This document shows, piece by piece, positions 18,888-26,864 of a stretch of 64,000 nt of DNA (positions within the stretch are counted from its first letter, which is position 1; each line of letters starts with the position of its first letter). Below the pieces are notes generated by a model. That model saw nothing but the letters and a program-made list of their open reading frames with translations. It was not told the origin of the DNA and did not search any database. The stretch is taken from positions 171,680 through 235,679 of the forward strand of contig CM001167.1 in the NCBI GenBank assembly GCA_000212915.1, written 5' to 3'. The DNA comes from Bacteroides coprosuis DSM 18011 (GTDB lineage Bacteria > Bacteroidota > Bacteroidia > Bacteroidales > Bacteroidaceae). The position numbers and the translations under genes were made by a program.

Positions 18888-19235
18888 ATGAAAAATAACG
18901 ACTGGAAACAACGTCTAAATATTGTTTATTCCACCAATCAAGATTTCCAATATGAAGAAAATGAGGAAGAATCAACAGATACAATTCCACCGCAACAGCA
19001 AAAGTTAAGAGTTCAGTTGGATAGAAAGAATAGGGGTGGCAAAACGGTAACTCTAATCACTGGATTTATAGGAAATGAAACCGACTTAAAAGGATTAGAA
19101 AAAGCTCTTAAAAGTAAATGCGGTGTAGGAGGATCAAGTAAGAACAATGAGATTATTATACAAGGGGACTTTAAAGACCGTATAGTTTCACTCTTAAAAG
19201 AACTAGGTTATTCACAAACTAAACCAAAAGGGTAG
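18888..19235 (+). CDS. SUI1/YciH-family translation factor
   Basis: Bacterial homologue of eukaryotic initiation factor eIF1. The 115 residues have a polar N-terminal tail (about 1-45) and an eIF1/SUI1 domain with GGKTVTLITGFIGNE, then CGVGGSSKNNEIIIQGD and a C-terminal helix ending LGYSQTKPKG. Its role in bacteria is not firmly established. It is monocistronic, with a two-box promoter and a near-perfect palindromic terminator. Confidence 0.92.
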   Translation: MKNNDWKQRLNIVYSTNQDFQYEENEEESTDTIPPQQQKLRVQLDRKNRGGKTVTLITGFIGNETDLKGLEKALKSKCGVGGSSKNNEIIIQGDFKDRIVSLLKELGYSQTKPKG

Positions 19236-19242
19236 CATAATT

Positions 19243-19276
19243 AAAAAGGGGAAAAATGATCATTTTTCCCCTTTTT
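19243..19276. terminator. Bidirectional terminator between SUI1 gene and tsf
   Basis: A 34-base perfect palindrome centred on TGATCA, with A- and T-runs at both ends. It lies between convergent genes and should act on both strands. Confidence 0.9.
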
Positions 19277-19300
19277 ATTATTTTATGTAGACTCTTTTAA

Positions 19301-20122
19301 TTAGTCTTCATTCAAAGTTACACGTTTGAATCCTGTAACTGTAAGCCCTTTACTTGCTTTATCTAAGAACTTAGCAATTGTCAAGCTAGGATCTTTCACA
19401 TATTCTTGTTCAAGAAGACAAACTTCTTTGTAGAATTTATGAATACGACCTTCAGCAATACGTTCAATAAGATTCTCTGGTTTGCCTTCTTGACGAGCTT
19501 TATCAGCAGCGATTTCTTTTTCGCGAGCAAGAACATCAGCAGGAACACTAGCAGCATCAACAGAAATAGGGTTCATTGCAGCAATTTGCATAGCTACTTC
19601 ATGAGCTACCTCATCAGTTGTTTCTTGATTGAAAGCTACGATAGTAGCAAGTTTGTTTCCTGGGTGGATGTAAACAGCTGTTTTTGCACCTTCAACGAAG
19701 CCATAACCATCAAGTTCCATTTTTTCACCAGTAATACCACTGCGATCAACAACTGCTTGTTTCACTGTTGAATCACCAAATGGTAAGCTGTTAGCAGCAT
19801 CTAGATCAGCAGCTTTTTCAGCCATAGTAAGATCTAAAATTTCTTCAGTTAATTTAATGAAATCTTCATTTTTAGCAACGAAGTCTGTTTCACATTTTAG
19901 GGCAATAATAGCCGCATATTTACCAGTAGATTTAGCTAATACGCAACCTTCAGAAGCATCACGATCAGAACGTTTAGCAGCAACTGCTTGACCTTTTTTA
20001 CGGATAATTTCCATAGCCTTGTCAAAGTCACCATTTGCTTCAGTTAGAGCATTTTTGCAATCCATCATTCCCGCACCTGTCATTTTGCGTAGATGCGATA
20101 TATCTGCCATTGTAACAGCCAT
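19301..20122 (-). CDS. tsf: Elongation factor Ts
   Basis: Exchanges GDP for GTP on EF-Tu. The N-terminal UBA-like domain starts ISHLRKMTGAGMMDCKNAL, and the signature ETDFVAKNEDF follows (about 78-88). The 273 residues are at the short end for the family but the core and C-terminal helices are complete. The start could also be the inner Met (residue 5). It lies 127 bases after rpsB, behind a strong hairpin. Confidence 0.96.
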   Translation of the reverse strand: MAVTMADISHLRKMTGAGMMDCKNALTEANGDFDKAMEIIRKKGQAVAAKRSDRDASEGCVLAKSTGKYAAIIALKCETDFVAKNEDFIKLTEEILDLTMAEKAADLDAANSLPFGDSTVKQAVVDRSGITGEKMELDGYGFVEGAKTAVYIHPGNKLATIVAFNQETTDEVAHEVAMQIAAMNPISVDAASVPADVLAREKEIAADKARQEGKPENLIERIAEGRIHKFYKEVCLLEQEYVKDPSLTIAKFLDKASKGLTVTGFKRVTLNED

Positions 20123-20167
20123 AATAATTCTATATTATTTGTTTATAATTTAATTCTTCAAAAAAAC

Positions 20168-20237
20168 ACAAGGTGCTAATAGACCTATGAATGCATAGTA
20201 TTTTATAAAAATCTTATGCAAAGCCCACTAGCACCTT
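20168..20237 (-). terminator. Hairpin with T-run between rpsB and tsf (possible attenuator)
   Basis: On the minus strand CAAGGTGCTA pairs with TAGCACCTTG across about 50 bases. Inside is a second stem (TGCATA with TATGCA). The outer stem is followed by TGTTTTTTT. As it separates two genes usually co-transcribed, it may terminate part of the transcripts and lower tsf relative to rpsB. Confidence 0.7.
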
Positions 20238-20249
20238 GAGAATATAATC

Positions 20250-21089
20250 TTAAGCTTCTTCTTCGTCTTCGCTTAAATATGCAGCTGCTTTACTTGCATT
20301 TAATGCCTCTTGTTCAGCTTTATCTAAACGAGCTCTAGTAGCTTTTCTTTTTCCTTTAGCTGCAGGAGCTTCACCAGCTGCTTCCATGTCAATCTTTTCA
20401 GCCTTTCTTTCTTCAAGACCTTCTTTGATTGCTTCACAGCATTTGCCGATGATTAATTCGATTGATTTAGTAGCGTCATCGTTAGCTGGGATAATATAAT
20501 CCACATTTTTAGGGTTTGAGTTTGTATCAACGATAGCAAACACAGGTATGCCTAAGCGATTAGCTTCACGAATTGCAATGTCTTCTTTCATTACATCAAC
20601 TACAAACAAAGCAGAAGGAAGACGAGTTAGGTCTGCAATAGAACCTAAGTTCTTTTCTAATTTTGCGCGTTGACGAGAGATTTGTAAAACTTCTCTTTTT
20701 GAAAGATTATCATAAGTACCATCTTTAGTTAGACGGTCGATAGTAGCCATTTTCTTTACTGCCTTACGGATAGTAGGGAAGTTAGTAAGCATACCACCTG
20801 GCCAGCGTTCGATTACATAAGGCATATTAACCGAGTCAGCTTTTTCAGCAACGATTTCTTTTGCCTGTTTCTTAGTAGCAACAAAGAGTACTTTCTTACC
20901 AGCTTTTGCTAATTCTTTTAAAGCTTCAGCAGCTTCATCTATTTTAGCAACTGTTTTATGAAGATCAATGATATGAATACCATTACGCTCCATGAAAATA
21001 TAAGGAGCCATTGCAGGATTCCACTTTCTTCTTAGGTGTCCGAAGTGTGAACCAGCTTCTAATAATTCTTCGAAATTTGTTCTTGACAT
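20250..21089 (-). CDS. rpsB: 30S ribosomal protein S2
   Basis: Small-subunit ribosomal protein bS2/uS2. The N-terminus is typical (FEELLEAGSHFGHLRRKWNP), and ERWPGGMLTNFPTIRKAVKK and PSALFVVDVMKEDIAIREA follow in order. The C-terminal tail (about 235-279) is rich in Ala, Lys and Glu and ends SEDEEEA. The preceding 131 bases after rpsI hold no gene. Confidence 0.97.
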   Translation of the reverse strand: MSRTNFEELLEAGSHFGHLRRKWNPAMAPYIFMERNGIHIIDLHKTVAKIDEAAEALKELAKAGKKVLFVATKKQAKEIVAEKADSVNMPYVIERWPGGMLTNFPTIRKAVKKMATIDRLTKDGTYDNLSKREVLQISRQRAKLEKNLGSIADLTRLPSALFVVDVMKEDIAIREANRLGIPVFAIVDTNSNPKNVDYIIPANDDATKSIELIIGKCCEAIKEGLEERKAEKIDMEAAGEAPAAKGKRKATRARLDKAEQEALNASKAAAYLSEDEEEA

Positions 21090-21220
21090 TTTTTCTTTTT
21101 TATTCGTTTACTTTCTTTTTTAGTTCTTCTAAACCAACTGCTGAGTAGCCTATATCACTATAGAGTCCCAGTAGTTTAGATACTAAACGTGATAGCTTCC
21201 AGAGATAACTCCAGTAGATA
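21090..21220 (-). other. Spacer between rpsI and rpsB, possible S2 leader
   Basis: 131 bases with no gene and no terminator. On the minus strand a small hairpin (AGTATCTAAACTACT) is visible. Such spacers before rpsB often hold autoregulatory leader RNA, but no named motif was recognised. Confidence 0.3.
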
Positions 21221-21607
21221 TTAACGTTTACTGAACTGGAATCTCTTACGAGCTTTTGGTTGACCTGGTTTTTTACGTTCAACTGAACGAGGGTCACGAG
21301 TAACAAAACCTTCTTTACGAAGAACAGCTTTGTCTTCTGCGTTAATTTTAATCAATGCACGAGCTATTGCTAAACGAAGCGCTTGAGATTGACCAGTGAA
21401 ACCACCACCATTTAAATTAACTTTAATATCGTATTTATCAGAAACACCTAATGTTTCTAGTGGTTGTTTTACAACATATTGAAGAATACCTGATGGGAAA
21501 TAATTAACAAGATCTCTCTTATTAATAGTAATCTTACCAGTACCTTCGCTTACGAATATGCGAGCTATTGCTCGTTTACGTCTGCCTAATGCGTTTACTA
21601 CTTCCAT
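21221..21607 (-). CDS. rpsI: 30S ribosomal protein S9
   Basis: Small-subunit protein uS9, 128 residues. It begins with ALGRRKRAIARIFVSEGTG and ends with the classical ARKRFQFSKR tail, which contacts P-site tRNA. The NGGGFTGQSQALRLAIARAL segment is complete. It follows rplM by 5 bases, the usual L13-S9 pair. Confidence 0.97.
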   Translation of the reverse strand: MEVVNALGRRKRAIARIFVSEGTGKITINKRDLVNYFPSGILQYVVKQPLETLGVSDKYDIKVNLNGGGFTGQSQALRLAIARALIKINAEDKAVLRKEGFVTRDPRSVERKKPGQPKARKRFQFSKR

Positions 21608-21612
21608 CTTTA

Positions 21613-22074
21613 TTATTTAAGTACGTTTATATCAATTAATTTAGGGCTTTGAGCTTCGTGTTTATGTTCACTACCTGTGTAAACATATAAATTACCCAAT
21701 AATTGTGCTCCTAGTTTATTTTTAGGAAGCATACCCTTAATAACTTTTCTAAGCAATTTCTCATCACCATTAGGTTTTGCTTGTAATTGGGCTGGAGTAA
21801 TTTCTCTTTGTCCACCTGGATAACCAGTGTATGAAAGATAAACTCTTTTGTCCCACTTACTACCTGTCATTTTTACTTTGTCTGCATTGATGATAATCAC
21901 GTTATCGCCACAGTCTACGTGAGGTGTAAAATTTGGTTTATACTTACCTCTTAATAGCTTAGCAACTTTTGATCCTAAACGCCCCAAAACTTGATCAGTA
22001 GCGTCAACTATTACCCATTCTTTGGTAACGGTTGCTTTGTTTGCAGAAATGGTCTTGTAACTTAAAGTATCCAC
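21613..22074 (-). CDS. rplM: 50S ribosomal protein L13
   Basis: Large-subunit protein uL13, 153 residues. Core motifs are WVIVDATDQVLGRLGSKVA (about 21-39), HVDCGDNVIIINADKVKMTG, and KGMLPKNKLGAQLLGNLYVY. It is first in the rplM-rpsI-rpsB-tsf string, with a two-box promoter about 128 bases upstream and therefore a long leader. Confidence 0.97.
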   Translation of the reverse strand: MDTLSYKTISANKATVTKEWVIVDATDQVLGRLGSKVAKLLRGKYKPNFTPHVDCGDNVIIINADKVKMTGSKWDKRVYLSYTGYPGGQREITPAQLQAKPNGDEKLLRKVIKGMLPKNKLGAQLLGNLYVYTGSEHKHEAQSPKLIDINVLK

Positions 22075-22196
22075 TCTTAATTTTGTTTTAAATTGTTACT
22101 ACTAAAGTAATTCATTACGTAATATTCTCCCCCGGACAAAGGAAGATAAAAACGTGATGAACTAATAATTATAATCTGTAATCGAGATAATAATCG
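22075..22196 (-). other. Leader region of rplM (about 120 bases)
   Basis: The stretch between the promoter and the rplM ATG holds no ORF. It includes a C/G run (TCCGGGGGAG on the minus strand) in otherwise AT-rich DNA, which suggests folding. It may bind L13 or another ribosomal protein for autoregulation; this is an inference. Confidence 0.35.
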
Positions 22197-22201
22197 GCTT
22201 G

Positions 22202-22228
22202 CAAAAGTACTCTTTTTATTTGAAACAA
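22202..22228 (-). promoter_or_regulatory. Promoter of the rplM operon
   Basis: On the minus strand TTG (22228-22226) is followed by TACTTTTG (22209-22202), 16 bases apart, counted from the G of TTG. This matches TTTG/TAnnTTTG apart from slightly short spacing. Confidence 0.6.
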
Positions 22229-22229
22229 C

Positions 22230-22557
22230 AAACTAAAAGCGCATTTTATTCATTCTTTAACTACTTAATAATGATTTGTTACATCCTCATAAACAGAGGT
22301 TTCAAACTACTTATTTATAAAAATGAAGTGACACTCTCAGCTCTATGCAAAAAGGCAAATAGATTCAAAACTTTCTAAGCAAGTTAATATAAGTGCAACT
22401 GAAAAACAAGTTTTATACGATGGATATATCTACTTCAAGTTATAATGAAAAACTTTTTTAAATTTATTTCAAAAGAAATGCTACACCATAAAGCAAACAT
22501 ATACAGATATTTATATGTTATCATAATCTATTTTTAGTAAAATTGGGCTTTTCTTGT
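22230..22557. other. Gene-free spacer, nothing recognised
   Basis: 328 AT-rich bases between the divergent rplM and tRNA-Lys promoters. No open frame, repeat or strong hairpin was seen. Confidence 0.5.
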
Positions 22558-22589
22558 TTTGGATATTAAAAATATTAGCCATATATTTG
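22558..22589 (+). promoter_or_regulatory. Promoter of the tRNA-Lys gene
   Basis: TTTG (22558-22561), a 20-base spacer, then TATATTTG (22582-22589); the tRNA starts 27 bases further on. Both boxes match the Bacteroidota consensus. Confidence 0.75.
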
Positions 22590-22615
22590 CACTCGCTATC
22601 AAAAAGCAAGATAAT

Positions 22616-22688
22616 GATTCGTTAGCTCAGTAGGTAGAGCACAACACTTTTAATGTTGGGGTCCTGGGTTCGAGCCCCAGACGGATCA
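22616..22688 (+). tRNA. tRNA-Lys (anticodon UUU)
   Basis: 73 bases with a full cloverleaf. The acceptor arm GATTCGT pairs with ACGGATC, with a discriminator A. The anticodon stem CAACA/TGTTG holds the loop CTTTTAA (anticodon TTT). The T-arm has GGTTCGAGCC. CCA is not encoded. Confidence 0.97.
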
Positions 22689-22689
22689 C

Positions 22690-22723
22690 AAAAAGAGGAT
22701 ATCTGATCAGATATCCTCTTTTT
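22690..22723 (+). terminator. Terminator of tRNA-Lys
   Basis: A 34-base perfect palindrome (AAAAAGAGGATATC around TGATCA) followed by a T-run, directly after the tRNA. Confidence 0.92.
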
Positions 22724-22768
22724 TTATATCTAAAACAGAACAACTTATCCAAAACTTAATGGAGGATA

Positions 22769-22800
22769 TTGCCTATTTTAGACTCATATCATTACCTTTG
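22769..22800 (+). promoter_or_regulatory. Promoter of the glycerophosphodiesterase gene
   Basis: TTG (22769-22771), a 21-base spacer, then TACCTTTG (22793-22800), 46 bases before the ATG. Confidence 0.65.
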
Positions 22801-22845
22801 TCTGTTCCAACTTATAAACAACTATGTTTTAAACACTAATTTATT

Positions 22846-23883
22846 ATGAAATATTTATTACTAGGAGTAGCCAGCTTATTTATGATTAGCTGTACTTCTC
22901 AAAATGAGACAAAACAAATTGATGCCGACTCTCTAATTAGTTTAGAAAGCTACACTATTCCTATGAATCAGCAAGGTGCTACAATATCAAAAGCAGTGGG
23001 AATTGAAGGTGTTCCTACTTTATCACAAGATACTGCTCAAATATTCAACATCAACAATAAAGGAGAGATCACTCTTAATGAAGGTATTCAACTTACTACA
23101 AACTCACCTTTTAAATATGAAATAGAATTAACATACGGAGATAAAAAGAAAAGCTTCATCCTCGTAAAAGATGAATTCATCAAAAATGGTGTTATAGCCC
23201 ACCGTGGTGCATGGAAACATCATGAAGTCAGTCAGAACTCTATAGGAAGTCTTAAAGCTGCTATAGCTCTAGGTTGTGAAGCTGCAGAATTTGACGTATG
23301 GTATTCTTCAGACAATGAAATTATTCTTTCTCATGATCCTGAAATCGGAGGTTTAAAACTAGAAGAGAACATAGGTGCTGACTTAAAGAAAGTTGAATTA
23401 TTGAGTGGAGAATTCGTTCCTTCCTTAAATGACTATCTTGAACTCATCAAAACTCAAAACAAGACAAAGGTGGTTTTGGAAATTAAAGTTTCTCAAAAAG
23501 GAGCTGAAAGAAATAGAGAACTTACTGATGCTGTAGTAAATGCCGTACACACAGCTAAAGCACAAGCTTGGGTTGATTATATCTGCTTCAGCTTTGATAA
23601 CATAAAAAGAGTTTCTGAGCTAGATAAAACAGCTCATACAGCATACTTAGAAACAAATAAAGCTCTTGAAGAAATTAAAGAGGCTAAAATATCAGGTATT
23701 GATTATCATTTTAGCTCATTCGAAAAAGACTCAACTCTAATTGATCGCTGCAATCAACTAGGTTTAACCACCAATTTCTGGACAGTTAATGAAGAACTAA
23801 TCATGCAAAAACTATTAAATGCAGGAGCCAGATTCATAACTACTGACGAACCTGAACTTGCACTAAGTTTAGTGCAGAAATAG
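22846..23883 (+). CDS. Glycerophosphodiester phosphodiesterase lipoprotein
   Basis: Hydrolyses glycerophosphodiesters to sn-glycerol 3-phosphate and an alcohol, outside the inner membrane. The lipobox MISC (Cys16) predicts a lipoprotein. A beta-rich N-terminal part (about 20-110) precedes the GDPD domain, which has IAHRGAWKHH (catalytic His and Arg), AAEFDVWYSSD and LSHDP, then LEIKV, FSFD and FWTVNEE in order. It is monocistronic, with its own promoter and terminator. Confidence 0.93.
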   Translation: MKYLLLGVASLFMISCTSQNETKQIDADSLISLESYTIPMNQQGATISKAVGIEGVPTLSQDTAQIFNINNKGEITLNEGIQLTTNSPFKYEIELTYGDKKKSFILVKDEFIKNGVIAHRGAWKHHEVSQNSIGSLKAAIALGCEAAEFDVWYSSDNEIILSHDPEIGGLKLEENIGADLKKVELLSGEFVPSLNDYLELIKTQNKTKVVLEIKVSQKGAERNRELTDAVVNAVHTAKAQAWVDYICFSFDNIKRVSELDKTAHTAYLETNKALEEIKEAKISGIDYHFSSFEKDSTLIDRCNQLGLTTNFWTVNEELIMQKLLNAGARFITTDEPELALSLVQK

Positions 23884-23901
23884 AGGTCACTATAAATTAT
23901 A

Positions 23902-23938
23902 AATAAGGCTATCTTACCATAGGTTGGATAGCCTTATT
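23902..23938 (+). terminator. Terminator of the glycerophosphodiesterase gene
   Basis: A 12-bp stem (AATAAGGCTATC with GATAGCCTTATT) around a 13-base loop, 18 bases after the stop codon. Confidence 0.85.
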
Positions 23939-23949
23939 TATTGAATACA

Positions 23950-23984
23950 AAAAGGGACCTATTCATTATAAACAGGTCCCTTTT
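23950..23984 (-). terminator. Terminator of asnS
   Basis: An 11-bp stem (AAAAGGGACCT with AGGTCCCTTTT); on the minus strand it is followed by a T-run. It faces the terminator of the convergent gene. Confidence 0.85.
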
Positions 23985-24001
23985 AAACATTTATTTAATT
24001 T

Positions 24002-25405
24002 TTAAAAATCTGCATTATTTGGAGTCCTTGGGAAAGGTATTACGTCACGAATATTTGACATACCTGTAACAAATAATAGTAAACGTTCAAAACCTAATCC
24101 AAATCCAGAATGTGGACAAGAACCATATTTACGAGTATCTAGATACCACCACATATCTTTAAGAGGAATATGATTTTCTTCCACTCTTTGCATTAATGTG
24201 TCATAATCTACTTCACGTTCTGAACCTCCTATGATTTCTCCAATTTTAGGGAACAACACATCCATACCACGAACAGTCTTACCATCTTCATTCTGCTTCA
24301 TGTAGAAAGCTTTAATTTCTTTAGGATAGTCTGTCATAATAACAGGACGTTTGTAGTGTTCTTCCACTAAAAAACGTTCATGCTCAGATGCTAAGTCTGC
24401 ACCCCAATAAACTGGGAATTCAAATTTGTGTCCCTTAGCCACAGCTTCTTCTAGTACTTTAATACCTTCAGTATATGTAGCACGCTTAAATTCGACTTTT
24501 ACAACTCCTTGAAGCCTTTCAATAAGACCTTTATCAAAGTGTTCATTTAGGAACTTAAGATCATCCATACAATTGTCTAATGCCCATTGAACGCAATATT
24601 TAATAAAATCTTCAGCAAGATTCATATTATCGTTATTATCATTGAAGGCAACTTCTGGTTCTATCATCCAGAACTCAGCTAAGTGACGAGGAGTATTTGA
24701 GTTTTCAGCTCTAAAAGTTGGGCCAAATGTATAGATAGCACCTAATGCAGTTGCTGCTAATTCTCCCTCCAACTGACCAGATACAGTTAGGTTAGCTTCT
24801 TTACCAAAGAAATCTTCCTTATAATTTATCTTTCCATTCTCATCCTTTGGAACATTATTTAAATCTAAAGTGGTCACTTGAAACATTTCTCCAGCACCTT
24901 CTGCGTCAGAGCCTGTTATCAAAGGAGTGTGGAAATAGAAGAAACCACGATCATGGAAATATTTATGAATAGCATATGCCATATTATGACGAATGCGGAA
25001 AACAGCTCCAAATGTATTTGTACGAGGACGTAAGTGAGCTATTTCACGAAGGAACTCCAAAGAGTGGCCTTTCTTTTGTAAAGGAAAAGAGCTATCACAA
25101 ACACCCAAAACTTCAATTTCTTTCACTTGAATTTCAGCATTTTGTCCCTTACCCATTGACTCTGTCAACACGCCATTAACACTTATACAAGCACCTGTTG
25201 TTATTTTTTTAAGAAGTTCCTCATCAAATTCTCCTAGATCGACGACTAACTGTACATTATTGATTGTAGAACCATCATTAAGTGCGATAAAGTTTACCTT
25301 TTTACTACCTCTGCGAGTACGTACCCACCCTTTAACATTGACCATAGCACCAAAGTCTTCTCTCTTCAGCAGGTCAACAATTCTTGTTCTACTAATTATT
25401 TCCAT
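24002..25405 (-). CDS. asnS: Asparaginyl-tRNA synthetase
   Basis: Charges tRNA-Asn with asparagine (class IIb). An OB-fold anticodon-binding domain (about 1-105, with [20 protein letters not shown]) is joined to the class II core with [38 protein letters not shown] (motif 2) and [10 protein letters not shown] (motif 3). The ATG at 25405 (MEIISRTR) is preferred over one 33 bases upstream, because it begins at the usual OB-fold start. A hairpin separates it from rluB. Confidence 0.96.
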   Translation of the reverse strand: MEIISRTRIVDLLKREDFGAMVNVKGWVRTRRGSKKVNFIALNDGSTINNVQLVVDLGEFDEELLKKITTGACISVNGVLTESMGKGQNAEIQVKEIEVLGVCDSSFPLQKKGHSLEFLREIAHLRPRTNTFGAVFRIRHNMAYAIHKYFHDRGFFYFHTPLITGSDAEGAGEMFQVTTLDLNNVPKDENGKINYKEDFFGKEANLTVSGQLEGELAATALGAIYTFGPTFRAENSNTPRHLAEFWMIEPEVAFNDNNDNMNLAEDFIKYCVQWALDNCMDDLKFLNEHFDKGLIERLQGVVKVEFKRATYTEGIKVLEEAVAKGHKFEFPVYWGADLASEHERFLVEEHYKRPVIMTDYPKEIKAFYMKQNEDGKTVRGMDVLFPKIGEIIGGSEREVDYDTLMQRVEENHIPLKDMWWYLDTRKYGSCPHSGFGLGFERLLLFVTGMSNIRDVIPFPRTPNNADF

Positions 25406-25432
25406 ACTATTAAAATTCTTATTTAAAACCAA

Positions 25433-25463
25433 CAGCAAGAGAAGTTTTGATATCCTCTTGCTG
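25433..25463 (-). terminator. Hairpin between rluB and asnS
   Basis: A 9-bp perfect stem (CAGCAAGAG with CTCTTGCTG) around a 13-base loop. On the minus strand it is followed by TTGGTTTTAAA, only a weak T-run, so termination after rluB may be partial. Confidence 0.6.
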
Positions 25464-25490
25464 CTGTATTATATTTATATTTATATTAAA

Positions 25491-26804
25491 TTATTCAAAA
25501 GATCCCATTTTCAAGAACGAAACTTCTTGTTCTGATAGATAGCGCCATTGACCTCTTCGTAAACCTTTCTTAGTCAATCCTGCAAAGTAAACACGATCTA
25601 ACTTTGTCACTCTATAACCTAGAGATTCAAAGATACGGCGAACAATACGATTCTTACCAGAGTGAATTTCAATACCCACCTGATTGCGTTTAAACTCATC
25701 GGTGTAACCCACCTCGTCAGCCTTAATCAGACCATCTTCAAGCTCAATACCTTCAGCTATTTTCTCTAAATCAGCCTTCACTATGTTTCTATCCAACGTA
25801 ACATGATAAATTTTCTTTTTATCATATTTGGGATGAGTCAACTTAGAGGCCAAATCTCCATCATTAGTCAACAACAAAACTCCTGTTGTTTTTCTATCTA
25901 GACGCCCTACTGGATAAATTCTTTCATCACAAGCATTTTTAACAAAATCCATTACAGTTTGTCTTTCTTGTGGATCATCCATTGTTGTAACACAATCTTT
26001 AGGCTTATTCAATAGAACATATACTTTCTTTTCAATAGAAACTAATTCACCATTGAACTTCACTTCATCAGAGCGTTTCACTTTCGTTCCCAACTCCTTA
26101 ACAATTTCACCATTCACTGTAACAGCACCTGTTTCAATAAATTCATCAGCTTCTCTTCTAGAACACACTCCAGCATTAGCTAAATATTTATTTAAACGAA
26201 TAGGCTCATTAGGATCAACAAATTGTTGTTTATATTCTATTTGTTTACGTTTAGAATATTTTGCGTTAGGATCATAGTCTTCAGTACGGCGTCTATAAGG
26301 ACGACTATAGTCTCCTTCTCTCCTATCAGAAGAAAAACTTGGTTTTCTTGAGCGGTAATCCGAGTTACGATCATATCCCCCTCTATTATTATCATAGCCT
26401 CTGCTATAACCACCTCTATTGTCTCCGTCTTGATTATCTCTATTATATCTTGGAGTATATTCTCTTCTCTCATTTCCATAAGAGCGTTTATTATCTCCTC
26501 CTCTCCAATTATCTCTTCTTCCTTCAGAGTAAGCGTTACCATCATAACGATTGCCTTCGTCTAAATTACGTGAGTATGAAGAGCGATAGTTTCGATTATC
26601 TCCGTCTTGACGGGAGTAATTTCTTTTTGGATACTGATTATATGAAGGACGATTACTTCCTTCTCCTTCTTCTCTCCTACGATAGTTTGAACGAGGGGCC
26701 TGAGAGGATTTATCGCCACGACGATAAAGGCTCTTTTTGTTTTCTCTATTCGCCTCACGGCCAGTCTGCGGAGAGTCTTGCCAATTTTCGTTTTCTTTGT
26801 TCAT
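25491..26804 (-). CDS. rluB: Ribosomal large subunit pseudouridine synthase B-like, with long disordered N-terminal tail
   Basis: Makes pseudouridine in rRNA (RsuA/RluB/RluF family). The C-terminal half is standard: an S4 domain (about 197-245, IRLNKYLANAGVCSRREADE), then the catalytic aspartate in PVGRLDRKTTGVLLL, and GKNRIVRRIFESLGY. The first 190 residues are unusual: Arg, Asn, Tyr, Asp, Gly and Ser dominate, with many RG, GG and NYR runs, as in disordered RNA-binding tails. Total length is 437, against about 250-290 for the core enzyme. Extended tails of this sort are known in Bacteroidota homologues. The target uridine is not certain. Confidence 0.9.
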   Translation of the reverse strand: MNKENENWQDSPQTGREANRENKKSLYRRGDKSSQAPRSNYRRREEGEGSNRPSYNQYPKRNYSRQDGDNRNYRSSYSRNLDEGNRYDGNAYSEGRRDNWRGGDNKRSYGNERREYTPRYNRDNQDGDNRGGYSRGYDNNRGGYDRNSDYRSRKPSFSSDRREGDYSRPYRRRTEDYDPNAKYSKRKQIEYKQQFVDPNEPIRLNKYLANAGVCSRREADEFIETGAVTVNGEIVKELGTKVKRSDEVKFNGELVSIEKKVYVLLNKPKDCVTTMDDPQERQTVMDFVKNACDERIYPVGRLDRKTTGVLLLTNDGDLASKLTHPKYDKKKIYHVTLDRNIVKADLEKIAEGIELEDGLIKADEVGYTDEFKRNQVGIEIHSGKNRIVRRIFESLGYRVTKLDRVYFAGLTKKGLRRGQWRYLSEQEVSFLKMGSFE

Positions 26805-26864
26805 CTTTTATTCGTAATAAATTAAGCCTCACGGCCAAAACAATTAACTGTAGTATTTTAACGA

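Noticed and set aside
21100..21306. 68-codon frame on the minus strand between rpsI and rpsB
   Set aside because: It overlaps the end of rpsI in another frame and has no recognisable domain; rpsI itself is certain.
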